From Undaria pinnatifida (taxonomy: Eukaryota; Sar; Phaeophyceae; Laminariales; Alariaceae): DNA of 64,000 bases. The notes under the pieces were generated by a model. It was not told where the DNA came from. It saw only the letters and a list, made by a program, of their open reading frames with translations, and did no database searches. The stretch lies in NCBI GenBank assembly GCA_012845835.1, contig JABAKD010000028.1, forward strand, positions 11,206,241 to 11,270,240. Direction: 5' to 3'. The translations under genes and the position numbers were made by a program. Shown here one piece after another: positions 45,901-53,725 of this stretch (its first letter is position 1; the number at the start of each line of letters is the position of its first letter).

Positions 45901-47923
45901 GGGAAGTTGCCCCTGGCGAAACGATCGAGGGAGGCAAAGGGAAGCGATTTTATCGTTGGACTCACTGATAGCGATAGCGTCTTACAGAGGGCGAGCGGTA
46001 ACCCCAACGTCGAAAATAAATGTTTTTTCAACACACGCAACGTTGGCGCTTACGCTCCTCGCCCAACCCCAAGCTGGAAGCCCGATACCTCATTGACAGT
46101 CTTCGCCCTGTTCAGATTACACTTTTCTGGGCACGCTCAACAACCGAGCGCAGCAAACGCGCCTCACCGGGATTAAAGCAAACCTCGTCTGCGCCTGCGA
46201 AGTCCGCCAAGGTATAGCTATGGGGAGGCGGCGGTGGCTGAGACGAATTCTGCTGCGAAGAACCCACTCTTGCTCTCGGCGACTGCGAAGGCGATTTGGC
46301 CCGTGGACGCGGGGAGCGTGCGCCGGGCGTCGACAACCGCCTCCCGGCTGCCCCCGCGGCTCCCGCAGCTCCTGCTGCGCCCGTCGCTTCGCTTGACGCT
46401 GACTGCGGACTGCTCTGTTGCAGCATCCTTCCCGCGCCCGCTCTGTCCGTGCTACCCCAGGTTCTTGCCTGCTTCACAGCGGCCGCTCTCGGTATTGAGG
46501 AAGGCTGTGTCGGGCCAGACATCGCCGAAAGGCTTGCAGCAGGGCTTGCAGCAAAGTTTGCAGCAGAGCTTCGAGCCCTGGGTCTCTTCCGTCCACTTGA
46601 TTCTACTGGCATAGCTGTTGCGTCCGGCGGTCCGGCAGATACAGGTACGGCGGGCGAAGCGTTGGTCGATAGCGTGCGACCGAATGGGCCTCCGGCGGGG
46701 CCGCCGCTGAGCGGCGTGGAAATTAGCGGCGGCGATCCCATCGTGGGCGGCGATAGCCCCGACGGCGTGAGCGGCCCCCGAGAAAGGTTGCTTGCGCCGC
46801 CCCGCCTTTGACGGTCTTGCTCCTGCCGCTCTTCCCGGTCTTCCCGTTCCTGCGTCTGCTGGGCAAGCGTCTTGAACTTGGATAAGCCGCCGCTATCGTT
46901 GCCACCGCCTCGGTCTCCGCCACCACTGCCACCACCGTCCCCGCCCACCTGCGTGAGCGCCCTCGCGACAAGGGTAGGCGGCTCTGACAATGTCCGCCGG
47001 GTCCCGCTGGCAGGTGTGGAGTACATTTTCCCGCCGAAAAGGCTGAATCCTTCCTGCTGAAGCGGTGTTGTCGTCCGCGGACCTTGAGATCCCGGAGCTC
47101 CTTGTGCGTCAGGCGTGTGAAGAGGCCCCGCGGCCCCGGCGGGACTGAAGGAGGCTAGTCCTCTCGCCGAGCGGGTTCTGCCAATAGGCGTGTCAAGGCC
47201 GAGAGCGGGGCGTCGTCTCTCGCCCGTGAAAGGTTGTATGCTGCCCCTTCTGTTACCGTTACTACCGTTCCCGTGCCCATCGCATCCGTCGCTTCTACCG
47301 CCTCCACCAAAGAAATTGTCGAAGTCACAGCCGGCACCGCTAGACGGGGAATCGAGCCGGGACTGTCGGAATCTCTCCATGGGAAAGTAGTCGGGACCTC
47401 TTGGTGGCTCTAGGGTCTGCAGCAGAGCAAAAGGCTTATTCTTGGCCTGGGGTGGCGGGGGCAAGGGCATTGGACAGACGAACCCTTAATATGATCATAT
47501 CATTGTGATTGCACATGAGGGCGGGCTGCGTGTCCATCAGATATAAAAGCACGGAGGCATTCGTAGCATAGTTCAAGGAAGACGGGAAGACCGACAGCAG
47601 CACGAGGATGACGGCAATCTTAAATATGTGTGCTGATCACTACGCGCTCCTACCGTGCAACCTATGTCGTTACAACAGCATATACAGCGTTGCCAACCTT
47701 GATACTTGCAACAGTCTTTCGGCCACGTTCACATCGAATGGTGACTCGCGAAACAGCCTTGGAGCGGGGGAAAGAGCCCGCTGGATAGAAACAGTGCTAG
47801 TCTCGTGCCTACAGGTGTACCAGTAGTATGCTGGTCGATTACCTTGCTGTGCATTGCCGGCGCTGACGGCGGATTCCCTTGAGGCACAAGGTTCCACAGA
47901 GGTGACCCGCCGTTATCCTCCAT
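19793..47923 (-). CDS. Family A DNA polymerase, POLN/POLQ-like, no helicase domain
   Basis: This is a DNA repair polymerase of the Pol I superfamily, nuclear by inference. Twenty-one minus-strand exons in transcript order: 47843-47923, 46123-47446, 45743-45912, 44847-44975, 44352-44462, 43473-43590, 42480-42617, 41667-41815, 39328-39501, 38789-38839, 35985-36097, 35271-35430, 34241-34351, 32661-32765, 28640-28718, 26142-26191, 24705-24775, 23375-23504, 21745-21855, 20356-20415, 19793-19951. They sum to 3,594 bp with matching phase at all 20 joins and one stop, giving 1,197 residues. Layout: disordered N-terminus (1-468), decayed exonuclease-like fold (about 469-740), polymerase (about 740-1181), acidic tail. 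Motif A DYSQIE, O-helix RAK-GIIYG, GRRR loop and motif C IHDE are present. No helicase exons were found upstream; the start ATG has a fair context. POLN resembles it in lacking a helicase; POLQ matches the polymerase sequence. Confidence 0.93.
21130..21725 (+). repeat. Direct repeat pair of about 110 bp in polymerase intron 19
   Basis: Copies at about 21143-21250 and 21607-21720 share GCACGCCCGT-GG, CTCGTT-TGTG, GACGGACCGTCCTTA-ACAT, TTTTAGCT and a TTTATT-TGTCAC segment followed by TTAAGTATA. They are diverged by roughly a quarter, lie in the same orientation about 465 bp apart, and may be paired ends of one element. No coding content lies between them. Confidence 0.6.
23660..23726 (+). repeat. 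(CAA)n microsatellite in intron 17
   Basis: A run of CAA with CAATAA interruptions, followed directly by the family D copy at 23810-24045. Open frames here are repeat artefacts. Confidence 0.9.
23810..24045 (+). repeat. Dispersed repeat family D (about 220 bp), reference copy
   Basis: Landmarks in order: CTAACATGAGGAGCTC, ATCACCCGAAACATGACTTCG, ACGACGTTCGTTC-CGCAACC, GCGCTAGTC, CTTGAGG-GGAGCTCAACCG, CTCACAAACCTTTAGTCT and CGGGATGACT. Other copies: 24840-25010 (-), 31525-31655 (-), 33975-34195 (+), 40545-40750 (+), 43968-44130 (-), with a piece at 40980-41065. It contains a family-wide short inverted pair (GAGGAGCTC-like) and no protein motif. It is often next to family C. Confidence 0.78.
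24705..28718 (-). CDS. Polymerase exons 15-17: O-helix and fingers
   Basis: Exon 15 reads VFGKEEGDIS, DERTRAKVVCLGIIY; exon 16 adds MGTPQVARKLEVTESQ; exon 17 AQGLVRSFLRAFPGIEPF. Together these are the fingers, with the dNTP-binding O-helix R---K---(F/Y)G--YG. Arg992/Arg994, Lys996, Tyr1004 and Gly1005 are in place. The position usually held by Phe (bacterial Pol I, Taq) or Tyr (POLQ, T7) is Leu1000 here, from an unambiguous CTG codon. Phases 1, 0 and 2 at the ends agree with their neighbours. Introns here are 2.4 kb and 1.4 kb. Confidence 0.93.
25025..25150 (+). repeat. Dispersed repeat family C, reference copy
   Basis: Landmarks: GACGCGTGCTACGATAGAGGTA, a TTTTTGGC stretch, TTTCTGAATGAC and CTCCTTAACCCAAAATCGTC followed by GGAAATTG. 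Related copies: 16585-16690 (+), 30285-30375 (+), 38020-38115 (-), 39957-40110 (+) and 45596-45690 (-), with fragments near 30870-30970 and 37800-37830. The GCACGCGTC / GACGCGTGC start gives some copies inverted ends. No coding content. Confidence 0.75.
28225..28490 (-). repeat. Dispersed repeat family B, copy 3
   Basis: This is the reverse complement of the copies at 4085-4330 and 7640-7890, with a 20-bp internal duplication of GTCCGCCTCACGAGCGG. It lies about 150 bp downstream of exon 15 on the transcript strand, inside intron 15. Confidence 0.78.
31727..32554. mobile_element. Non-autonomous TIR DNA transposon (about 830 bp)
   Basis: Left end AGGCCATTTCTTACACAGTC and right end (reverse complement) AGGTCATTTCTTATACAGTC open imperfect terminal inverted repeats of about 75 bp that continue with CAGTCGAAAACGGCC. 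The inside is rich in further CAGTCGAAAA/TTTTCGACTG pieces near the right end and holds a tandem of GCCGAAAGCCGCCAAAGCTA (31990-32055). No transposase frame is present. A target duplication is not clear at the edges I chose. It lies in intron 14. Confidence 0.72.
32661..34351 (-). CDS. Polymerase exons 13-14: motif A (catalytic aspartate)
   Basis: Exon 13 reads IPKGSDPLAG, VNVRDAFAAS and AADYSQIE; the Asp of DYSQIE (about residue 938) is the first metal-binding catalytic residue. Exon 14 continues MRVLADACQDPGLTSLFESV to YRRLAAQ, matching ELR-LAHLS-D--L in POLQ. The intron falls inside the motif, between DYSQIE and MR. Where most relatives have Leu-Arg the joined protein has Met-Arg, a mild change. 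Confidence 0.94.
32775..32990 (-). repeat. Three tandem 75-bp units just upstream of exon 14
   Basis: On the plus strand each unit reads GAGCAGCA-ACCGTGCAT-GGGC, ATGTGGCAGAACGG and ATAGGATTGTGTG. The array starts about 10 bp beyond the exon 14 acceptor, so the polypyrimidine and branch region of that splice site is itself repeat-derived. Confidence 0.85.
33540..33760 (+). repeat. SINE body fragment, copy 3 (headless)
   Basis: It shares GAAAAGCTGAAA, GCTGA-CCCTATG-GCGATAAAAATGAAGGCA, a G-run, GGGGAGACA-CTGTG-CCACGGC and CAGGCGGTCG with the SINE copies. It extends beyond them to an A-rich end at 33740-33755. It lies in intron 13. Confidence 0.72.
34440..34685. repeat. Inverted-repeat cluster built on a tRNA D-arm-like motif
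   Basis: TTGGATATATGGCACTGCCC then ACTGAGCTACTGAGTC faces its complement GACTCTGTAGCTCAGTGGG then CGGTGCTATATAACCAA across only 4 bp (34445-34525). Two further partial units (CAGTGGGCGAAGCCATATAA; CACTCCCCACTGAGCTCCTC; TAGCTATATAACCAGCA) follow to 34680. GTAGCTCAGTGGG matches an RNA polymerase III A box, but no B box follows, so it is not called a tRNA gene. Intron 12. Confidence 0.7.
35271..39501 (-). CDS. Polymerase exons 9-12: start of polymerase fold and TGR motif
   Basis: Exon 9 reads VEMPAIPVLAGMEVSGVVF through FNLASPDQ, the family's EMP-IPVLA-ME and NI-SP-Q landmarks. Exon 10 is 51 bp (VADILFKHLKLPSPPVK). Exon 11 reads STSAEVLAGLLGKH and ILEFRGVNKYKTT, equal to the STS-EVL and LEYR-L-K helices. 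Exon 12 reads YVDKLAERAL and TGRLSCSRPNLQQ, the template-primer-binding TGRLSS--PNLQNIP motif. All phases agree. The donor of exon 11 is followed almost at once by a 390-bp repeat. Two open frames between these exons (38386-38691, 41146-41454) are not needed to complete the protein. Confidence 0.93.
35540..35935 (+). repeat. 390-bp (CAA)n / (GTT)n tract
   Basis: Nearly pure CAA triplets with CGA, CCA and CAAA interruptions. On the transcript strand it is (TTG)n, starting about 50 nt after the exon 11 donor. Long frames across it (about 155 codons in three minus-strand frames) are repeat artefacts. Confidence 0.95.
36215..36395 (+). repeat. Single unit related to the 9.2-kb tandem array
   Basis: It shares TAGTGCCGG, CCGCTA-AATGCTG, GGCACACACCG-CACTAC and GGACCACAA with the units at 9195-9745. 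It is diverged, and lies just 5' of exon 11 in intron 10. Confidence 0.6.
36869..36909 (+). repeat. (CAA)14 microsatellite in intron 10
   Basis: Short pure CAA run. The surrounding 36530-37000 region is open on both strands but is not needed for the polymerase reading and shows no known motif. Confidence 0.9.
40222..40541 (-). mobile_element. tRNA-derived SINE, copy 4 (full length)
   Basis: Reverse-complement copy of the SINE at 4841-5145: head AGCCGGTCGCCCTGGTGGCG, B box as GAGTTCGAACCCCC, shared body GAGAGCGTGAGTTAGCAACA and GGGATTGCTTAACC, and a 3' A-tail seen as the T-run 40222-40232. The B box has GAG in place of GGG at one edge. Intron 8. Confidence 0.82.
41667..45912 (-). CDS. Polymerase exons 3-8: exonuclease-like domain
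   Basis: Exons read GLSVFLERCEASGTIALSLL (exon 3), IIGAVVYLPAAGERSLL (4), an acidic EEEEFPGETYLLPLG (5), LAKLMAMPIRKVVFNAQ (6), SALFDPRVAAWMSDTG (7) and LALSASLSAELDG-LAACEE (8). Exons 6-8 align with the POLQ/POLN segment whose landmark is FDP-VAAWLLDP. The Asp and Glu of an active 3'-5' exonuclease (DTET-type motif) are not seen, so proofreading is unlikely, as in POLQ. Exon 7 has two acceptors 6 bp apart (CAG-TTT-CAG), both in frame, so a two-residue variant is possible. Exons 4 and 5 rest mainly on phase and splice signals. Confidence 0.8.
42727..42845 (+). repeat. Three tandem units of about 45-50 bp
   Basis: AAAGGCATGAGCGCTACCTA followed by ATCAAGAGGGGAGGAAT occurs three times with minor changes, about 110 bp upstream of exon 7 in intron 6. 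Confidence 0.85.
45233..45255 (+). repeat. (GAT)7 microsatellite in intron 3
   Basis: Short pure GAT run between exons 3 and 4 of the polymerase gene. Confidence 0.85.
46123..47923 (-). CDS. Polymerase exons 1-2: start and disordered N-terminal region
   Basis: Exon 1 (81 bp) begins MEDNGGSPLWNLVPQ and ends HSK/GTAATC. Exon 2 (1,324 bp) begins AKNKPFALLQTLE after a CACCCCAG acceptor, in phase. Exon 2 is low-complexity: Gly/Ser/Pro/Arg-rich, with a Glu/Arg/Gln charged patch (EREDREERQEQDRQ) and a GAAGAAGAAGAAG run, ending with a more ordered peptide (YTLADFAGADEVCF, LLRSVVERAQK). POLQ also has a long disordered segment before its polymerase fold. Exon 2 ends at AAAA/GTGTAA, a weak donor chosen because it restores phase with exon 3. 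Plus-strand frames across exon 2 are shadows. Confidence 0.82.
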
Positions 47924-48806
47924 CCTTCGGTCGAGCGGCCTTGCAGCAAGAGGTTGGGGGTACTTTTTTTATGCTGCGCGGCCGGCGATACATCAGTTGT
48001 GTTCGAATGCCAGATACCTGGCACCACTTATGGGTTACAGCCTACCTGGTGTCACTTGTTTCTTGCCTACCAGGTGAAACCATGTGAATTGGATCGTGTT
48101 CCAAACATGACGCAGCGAATCATACCGTACGACACCTCCCTCCCCTCGAACGGCCTTCCAAGCTGGTTTTCGACATCGGGGGAAGTGCAAACTCCGAGCG
48201 TTCCGTCTATCATTCTGTGGTGTCACTGCGGCGTAGGTTAATGCGAATGCGAAGATATAGTTTGGGATCAATGAGGCCTCTCTGCTACGAACAGCCGGAG
48301 ACTCTCACCCATGCTTCCTACTCGCGCGTTTATTCTCAGGGCAACCATCGCGGCACCTCGTCGCAGAGACTAGGTACCCCGGTAGGATAAGCACTAACAA
48401 AACTGATGTCGATGTAGGCGGAACACCCCACCACCACTGATGAGCGGGCGGGATGGTCTGTTTTCTTCTAGCCTTTTTCTGCTTGTACTGCTGTCGAATA
48501 TCGATGTCAGCCACGGATTGGGCTCGTCTCGCTCACTCTCCAAGTAGCATCAGGAGGCTTTCCCGAAAAGGGGACGTCCTAGGCTGTGCTGGCGCCCCTT
48601 CTTTTCTGGTTTCATATTACTGTTGTAACATTGCGGTGTATACATTTCGGGATGGATGAGGCCTCTCTGCGGCGGCATCACACCCATATTTGTTGACCCT
48701 TCCCCATTATCTCAATGCCGTCGCTCATTTGTATCTTGTTTAGAATGCGGGTTGCTTCTCTTCCCGATTATCCCCAAACTCCTAGCCGAGACCCTTCGGG
48801 GTTCAG
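47924..48806. promoter_or_regulatory. Divergent intergenic region, likely promoters
   Basis: About 0.9 kb lies between the polymerase start codon (minus strand) and the first supported exon of a plus-strand gene. No TATA box or other motif could be assigned. A 17-bp stretch ATGAGGCCTCTCTGC occurs twice (48270 and 48657). The call rests only on gene orientation. The first exon of the plus-strand gene may also be hidden here. Confidence 0.3.
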
Positions 48807-50719
48807 CTGCCGTTGTTCGTCCCGTGGGAACGCCGCGTACGACTCCACAAACCCCTCCGACAGTGGCAAGGAGTCTGCACCTATGAACGCCATGTCGCGC
48901 GAGCGCTTGGTTCCCCTAGACATCGCCGCTGATGCCGTCACCCCCATGTATCTCCTGGCTACGGCCGCAGACCTCCATCCGACGTACTCACTCCACGATG
49001 ACGTCCATGGCCGTACCATATATATGGTGGCTCGTCGCCCCCTCTATTCGGAAGGAGTGCAACGCGTACCGCTTGTTTTCCATTCCGCTGCTCGCAAGTG
49101 AGTCTGGAGGTTGGAGGTCATCTGCGATGGCGTCAGCGTCAAATTCCCTTTATCTCCGCGTTCTATCATAGTAGGGCGCTCGGGAAATAGGAAACCTGAA
49201 CCCTCGGAATGCTGTACTGCTCGAAAGATTCCGACGAGATCAGCCACGACGGTTTTGGTCACGAGCGCCCCCTTTTATTGAAGACAATCGGTTCCGATGT
49301 TCGTCCTTGGTTCGTTACCTTGGGTGTTGTACGGCCAGCCAGTAGCCAGCACATCCAGTGCCTTCTCTTGCCAAGACAAGCGCGTACAACGCAGCTTGCG
49401 AAAATGAGTATCGCCCACACCCTGGACAAGAGGTTCCAGGCCAATAGCCAATCGATAGGATCCTATTCCAATAGGAGGCCTATTGTTGCCCGCGATATGT
49501 ATCGATAGGTACTTTTCGTATTCTATTGCGGTCGACAATAGGGGTATCGATTGGCATCTTCAATGATCTAGTTTCGGCCAATAGCCCATTGTACCTATTT
49601 ACCTGAACATATTGGTCAAACAAGTAGGTATCGATAGACATCTCCAGGACGGTACTGTTTGGGTAATCGGATATTGACACTGAGAGACGGAATACATGGG
49701 TTTGTCCGATAGGTATCGAGAGCTGTTTCACGAAACATTTTGTTTCTGCAGATAGGTATCGATAGACGTTCCACCATTATGTTCCTTTGGGCAATAGGTA
49801 TCGATAGAAGTTCCACCATTCTTCGCATAGGTTAGGGCAATACGTATACCTACAGCAGTCCAATATTCTGTTTCTATCACCATAACGGTACTAAAAAAGT
49901 ATCACATCCACAACTAACTGCTGTACACCAAGTATATTTTTTTGTATGTTCCGATAGAGTTGGAAAATCCTAAAAAGTAATAGAGATCGTCGTGCGAGAG
50001 CACACCAATGTGGCCTTGGCCACTCCACTCGATCACCGACAGCATCGCAGCAACAACAACAAACTCCCCATTCCGGAACGGAAGCGGGGGCAGATGTGGG
50101 CGAGCACCGAGCGTCGTAACAACTGCAGTATGCTTCGGATCCAATCAGAGTGGACCACGGGGGCCCCGCAACACCTCGTGGATGCCCATGGATGGCTTCC
50201 AGAGCACTACTGTAGCAGCTGCGGGCACCGACCGAGAGGTGAGGCTCGCGCCGAGGTTCTTTGGGTATGTGTTGTGTGTGCATTATAATGAATTAAAATA
50301 AGATACCGCGTTCATACTCGCAAAGGTGAAAGCGATTTCGTGCTTGGTTGTATTAATAGTAGTTTACTTCCCCTGGTTCTGGAAATAGTACCAGGTATAA
50401 TATGAACGTACCCGTATGTACAAATTTGAATACCAGATATTAAAAGTGAGATGTCGTTTTTTTTTTGTCGCGCTCCCTTCTGTGTCAGCCAGCATATGTG
50501 CCCCACGGGTACAGCATCATGTGGCATGCAAGTACATGCAGAAGAGTGCTTGGATTGCCCTGCGTTACCTTGCCTTGCCTGCTGAATCGGCACGGCCACC
50601 AAAAAAAAAGCGCTGTGCTGTTGAACAAATACAGGAAACAAGAAGCGTTGGAGGAGAACGAAGTGTTGGACAGCAAGGCGTTCGATAACAACCCCTTCGT
50701 TCAACCAACTCGAGTTTGA
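48807..50719 (+). CDS. Hypothetical protein, 5' partial, three exons
   Basis: Exon 48807-49097 follows GGGGTTCAG and reads RGNAAYDSTNPSDSGKES, then ERLVPLDIAADAVTPMYLL and YSLHDDVHGRTIYMVARRPL, ending AA/GTGAGT. Exon 49986-50238 reads NSPFRNGSGGRCGRAPSVV to AAAGTDRE/GTGAGG. Exon 50489-50719 follows an excellent pyrimidine-rich TGTGTCAG and ends LLNKYRKQEALEENEVLDSK, FDNNPFVQPTRV and TGA. Phases fit (2 to 1 base, then 0 to 0). I recognise no family. The acceptor of the middle exon is weak, the first exon is not found, and antisense frames overlap the first two exons, so the model is tentative. The stop lies only 48 bp before the next start. Confidence 0.4.
49440..49860 (+). repeat. AATAGGTATCGAT repeat field, block 1
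   Basis: Some ten copies of CAATAGGTATCGATAGA-like motifs, spaced 40-90 bp, with CTATTG and palindromic ATCGAT cores. It lies in the intron between the first two exons of the plus-strand hypothetical gene. Confidence 0.85.
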
Positions 50720-50766
50720 GAAGAGCTTCACTGTCCACGCCACATGCCCCTTCAGCATAGCGAAAC

Positions 50767-51765
50767 ATGCTCGGATTCGGCGTTATCGGTCGCTGTTGTG
50801 CCCCCAAGAAGCTGCGGGTGGATGGCTTGAACAACAAGGCGGTGAGTACCATCTACTCTCTTGTGTTCTACAGCGACCTGTTTGCGTGCCGTTCGGTTGC
50901 CTTATACCTTGGACAATACCCTATCGAATAGGCCGTTGGAACATCAATAGGTCGGAAATGATGACGATCGATACCTATTGCGGGCCACAATCAGTTGGGT
51001 TCGGGGCATATCGATATGTATTGTTAGAAACAATAGGATAAGTGCACTGGCCACAATAGCCTATCGCGCGACCGATATGCTTATGAATGTGTCTATCAAA
51101 AGGTATCTTTGGTACGAACAGAGTTTTGATATTTACAACCAATAGGATACTGTTCGAGCAACATCTTCGTATCACCATCGATCGACACCTATTGGACAAT
51201 GCAATAGGTTCGCAATCATAACAATCGATACCTAAAGCCCAATTCAATATGTTCACCGTGATACCGATCGACACCTATTGCCCAGTTCAATATGTTCACA
51301 TTAACATCGATCGACAGCTATTGCCCAATTCAACGGGTTTGCCAGGTTGTCCATCGATATCTTTTGCTCGACATAATAGTTGTTCAACGGTATCGATCGA
51401 CACCTAACGCCCAATGCAATATGTTTGGAAGGGTGTCGATCAATGTCTACTGACCAATTGTACTGTTTCAATGGGCGAACGATCAGTATTTATTGCCCAA
51501 ACGGAAGCAGTTTCAAAGGGGTATGACTCGTGCTGCCTTGTCTCTGGTTGCGTTACTCACGGTACACGCCTTTGCTACCCCCGCCCATTTTTATTCCTTG
51601 CATCGCGTGCAGATCCCCAAGATGTGGTGGTACTCCGAGTGGGGGATGCGTGGTTGGTCGGTGTTGGGAAGCGTGCTCCTCATGGGTTCCGGTGCCCTTG
51701 TTTGGTCTCTCCTCATGGCTCGCTGGATAGACTCAAAAGCTTATACATTATTTCCTCTACATTGA
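50767..51765 (+). CDS. Small single-pass membrane protein (75 aa), two exons
   Basis: Exon 50767-50841 encodes MLGFGVIGRCCAPKKLRVDG then LNNKA and ends GCG/GTGAGT. Exon 51613-51765 follows a long pyrimidine tract ending CGCGTGCAG and encodes IPKMWWYSEWGMRGWSVLG, a hydrophobic stretch SVLLMGSGALVWSLLMARW, IDSKAYTLFPLH and TGA. Both joins are phase 0 and both splice sites are strong. The basic, Cys-containing N-terminus, one transmembrane segment and small size suit an organelle membrane subunit or assembly factor, but I recognise no family. The intron (771 bp) holds repeat block 2. The alternative unspliced frame gives a 55-residue peptide. Confidence 0.55.
50925..51510 (+). repeat. AATAGGTATCGAT repeat field, block 2
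   Basis: Units such as CGATCGACACCTATTGCCCA and CCAATTCAATATGTTCAC recur about ten times. The motif appears in both orientations compared with block 1. The block lies wholly inside the intron of the small membrane protein gene. Confidence 0.85.
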
Positions 51766-52429
51766 ACTCTAAAAGACAGACAACACAGGCCCTTGGCACA
51801 CGGTAGTGCAGGGCAGAATAAGTAGAGCTGGTAGAGCTGGTAGAGCAGGTAGTGAGAGCACGGGGGTGGGGTGAAGCTCACGGAGTTCGCTTCACCCCAG
51901 CATTGCTACTGTGCTCTGTTCCGGACCTTTTCCTATGGAACGTACAAGGAACGTTCTCCTAGGTGTCCTATATTCCCATGAGCGCCTAACGCGCCTACTT
52001 CTATCCATCTTGTCCAGAGGAAGAACGTTCCATTACCGAGAACGCTCTTGTGGTATAAACTAACTAGATTCTACGGGTTATCCGCTTCACTCAGAATATT
52101 CCGTTTGAGGGAACCTTCTTGTGGTCCAATAGACCATGACTCTGCGGGCTATCTTACCGAATCTATTGCCAGCTATACTGACACTCTATTACAAAGAACC
52201 AAAGGGAGGACAACGCCGCGGACTGCTGGCGTGTGCAGCTGGAAAGTGCTACCGCTGGCGCTCCGAGCAGTAGCACAGTCGATATTTGGTTGTGCCCGGC
52301 CTTAGCAGGGGGAAGAGAACGCGACTTTTGCATCGCGGATATGCTCATGCCGCGAAAGCGCCACTCGCTCGATCCACACACTTGGAGATGTCTCTATATT
52401 TTAGAGCGCAGTACGACTTGTTTTTCTCT

Positions 52430-53330
52430 TGATTCCCTTGTTTTGGATGACACTACATACCTATCTTAAGAACAATAGCCTACTACAGCATTGTAGTTTT
52501 AACCTATTGGTCAACTCATATAGGCATCGATCGAGAATGTATCACATGACTATCCGAAGGACAATAGCCTATTTTACCAACTTATTTAGATCTATCGGTA
52601 AACGAATAGGCATCGATCGACTATTGTCACTCTGATTCGAAGAACACTAGCCTATTGCACCAATTTCTCTGAACCAGTACCTATTATGAGAGTAACATAC
52701 GAGTAATAGCCTATTGCACGAAAAAGTATTTATCTATGGGTCAAATTCATAGGTATCAATCGATAATTTCAAGTTCCGGCCGCAAGTACAATAGGTATCG
52801 GTTTGGAAAAAAAATACGTACTACCAATCCCACGAACAATAGCCTAATGTATAACTTTACCTGGATCAATTATTGGCGTAGGGGGTATGTATCGATAGAC
52901 AAATTCACAAACCTATCACAAGTGCAATAGTCTATTGCACAAAATTATCTTAATCTATTGTACGAATAAATAGGCATCGATGGATAATTTCAAGTACCTA
53001 TCCCAATACAATAGAAATCAGTCTAAACCTATTGGCCGAAACAATAGATATCGATAGAGAATTGAAACACCTATCCCAAAGTAGCCTTTTGTACAAAAAT
53101 CTCTGAACCTATTTAACAAATAAATAGGTATCGATAGACGATTTCAAGTACCTATCCCAAACGCAATAGTCTATTGCACAAATCAGTCTGAACCTATTGG
53201 TCGAACCAATAGGTATCGATAAATATTCTCGACCTCCTATTGCGGGGAGCAATAGGTATCGATATGCAATACCCCAACCTATTGTAAGACCAACAGGCAC
53301 AATCAATAGGCTATTGTCCGGGGCGTGGTT
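52430..53330 (+). repeat. AATAGGTATCGAT repeat field, block 3
   Basis: About fifteen copies of AATAGGTATCGATAGA/CTATTGCAC-type units, with CCTATC-CAA and CAATAGTCTATTGCAC segments. The block is AT-rich. Between blocks 2 and 3 (51770-52430) I see a few CATCCC/TCCTAT-rich segments and no supported gene. A family E fragment ends the block. Confidence 0.85.
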
Positions 53331-53599
53331 ATCGACCCTAAATTCGTCGAACTCAAAGCTGACGTCCTTAAAATAATTTAGTATAAAACTGAAAAAAACG
53401 AACCCGTTCAAGATTCGCGACATGTATAGACTATTGTATTTGTGCGTTTACGTTTTACGGAAGGCGATACAGTCCTGACCCTCCTGCGGCGGGTGGTTTT
53501 GTGGTTTTCAGTTTTCATTGAGGTAGAACCAAGCCACCTGTTTTTTTCTCAACTAGCAAATATTCGTTCGCTCGCTTGCAATGATGCTCATGCGCTCCG

Positions 53600-53725
53600 T
53601 CGTCACAGTAGTACCGGCAGTAGCGGCAGCGGCAGCGGTAGCAGCAGTAGCAGCAGCAGCGGCAGCGGTAGCAGCAGTAGCAGCAGCAGCGGCAGCGGCG
53701 GCGGCGGCGGCAGCAGCAGTGGTAC
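53600..53725 (+). repeat. (AGCAGC/GGCAGC)n imperfect array
   Basis: GTAGCAGCAGCAGCGGCAGCG units encode Ser/Gly or polyAla depending on frame. The plus-strand frame 53442-53879 runs through into NQHF/LEPTFQFEILGEERHEF-like sequence but has no supporting splice signals. It may be an exon, but is left unassigned. Confidence 0.75.

Noticed and set aside
46234-47390. Several plus-strand frames up to 171 codons
   Set aside because: Antisense shadows of the large second polymerase exon.
49914-50144. Minus-strand frame with NGEFVVVAAMLSVIEWSGQG
   Set aside because: Protein-like, but a stop lies just upstream with no acceptor or ATG between, while the plus strand has an exon with a good donor.
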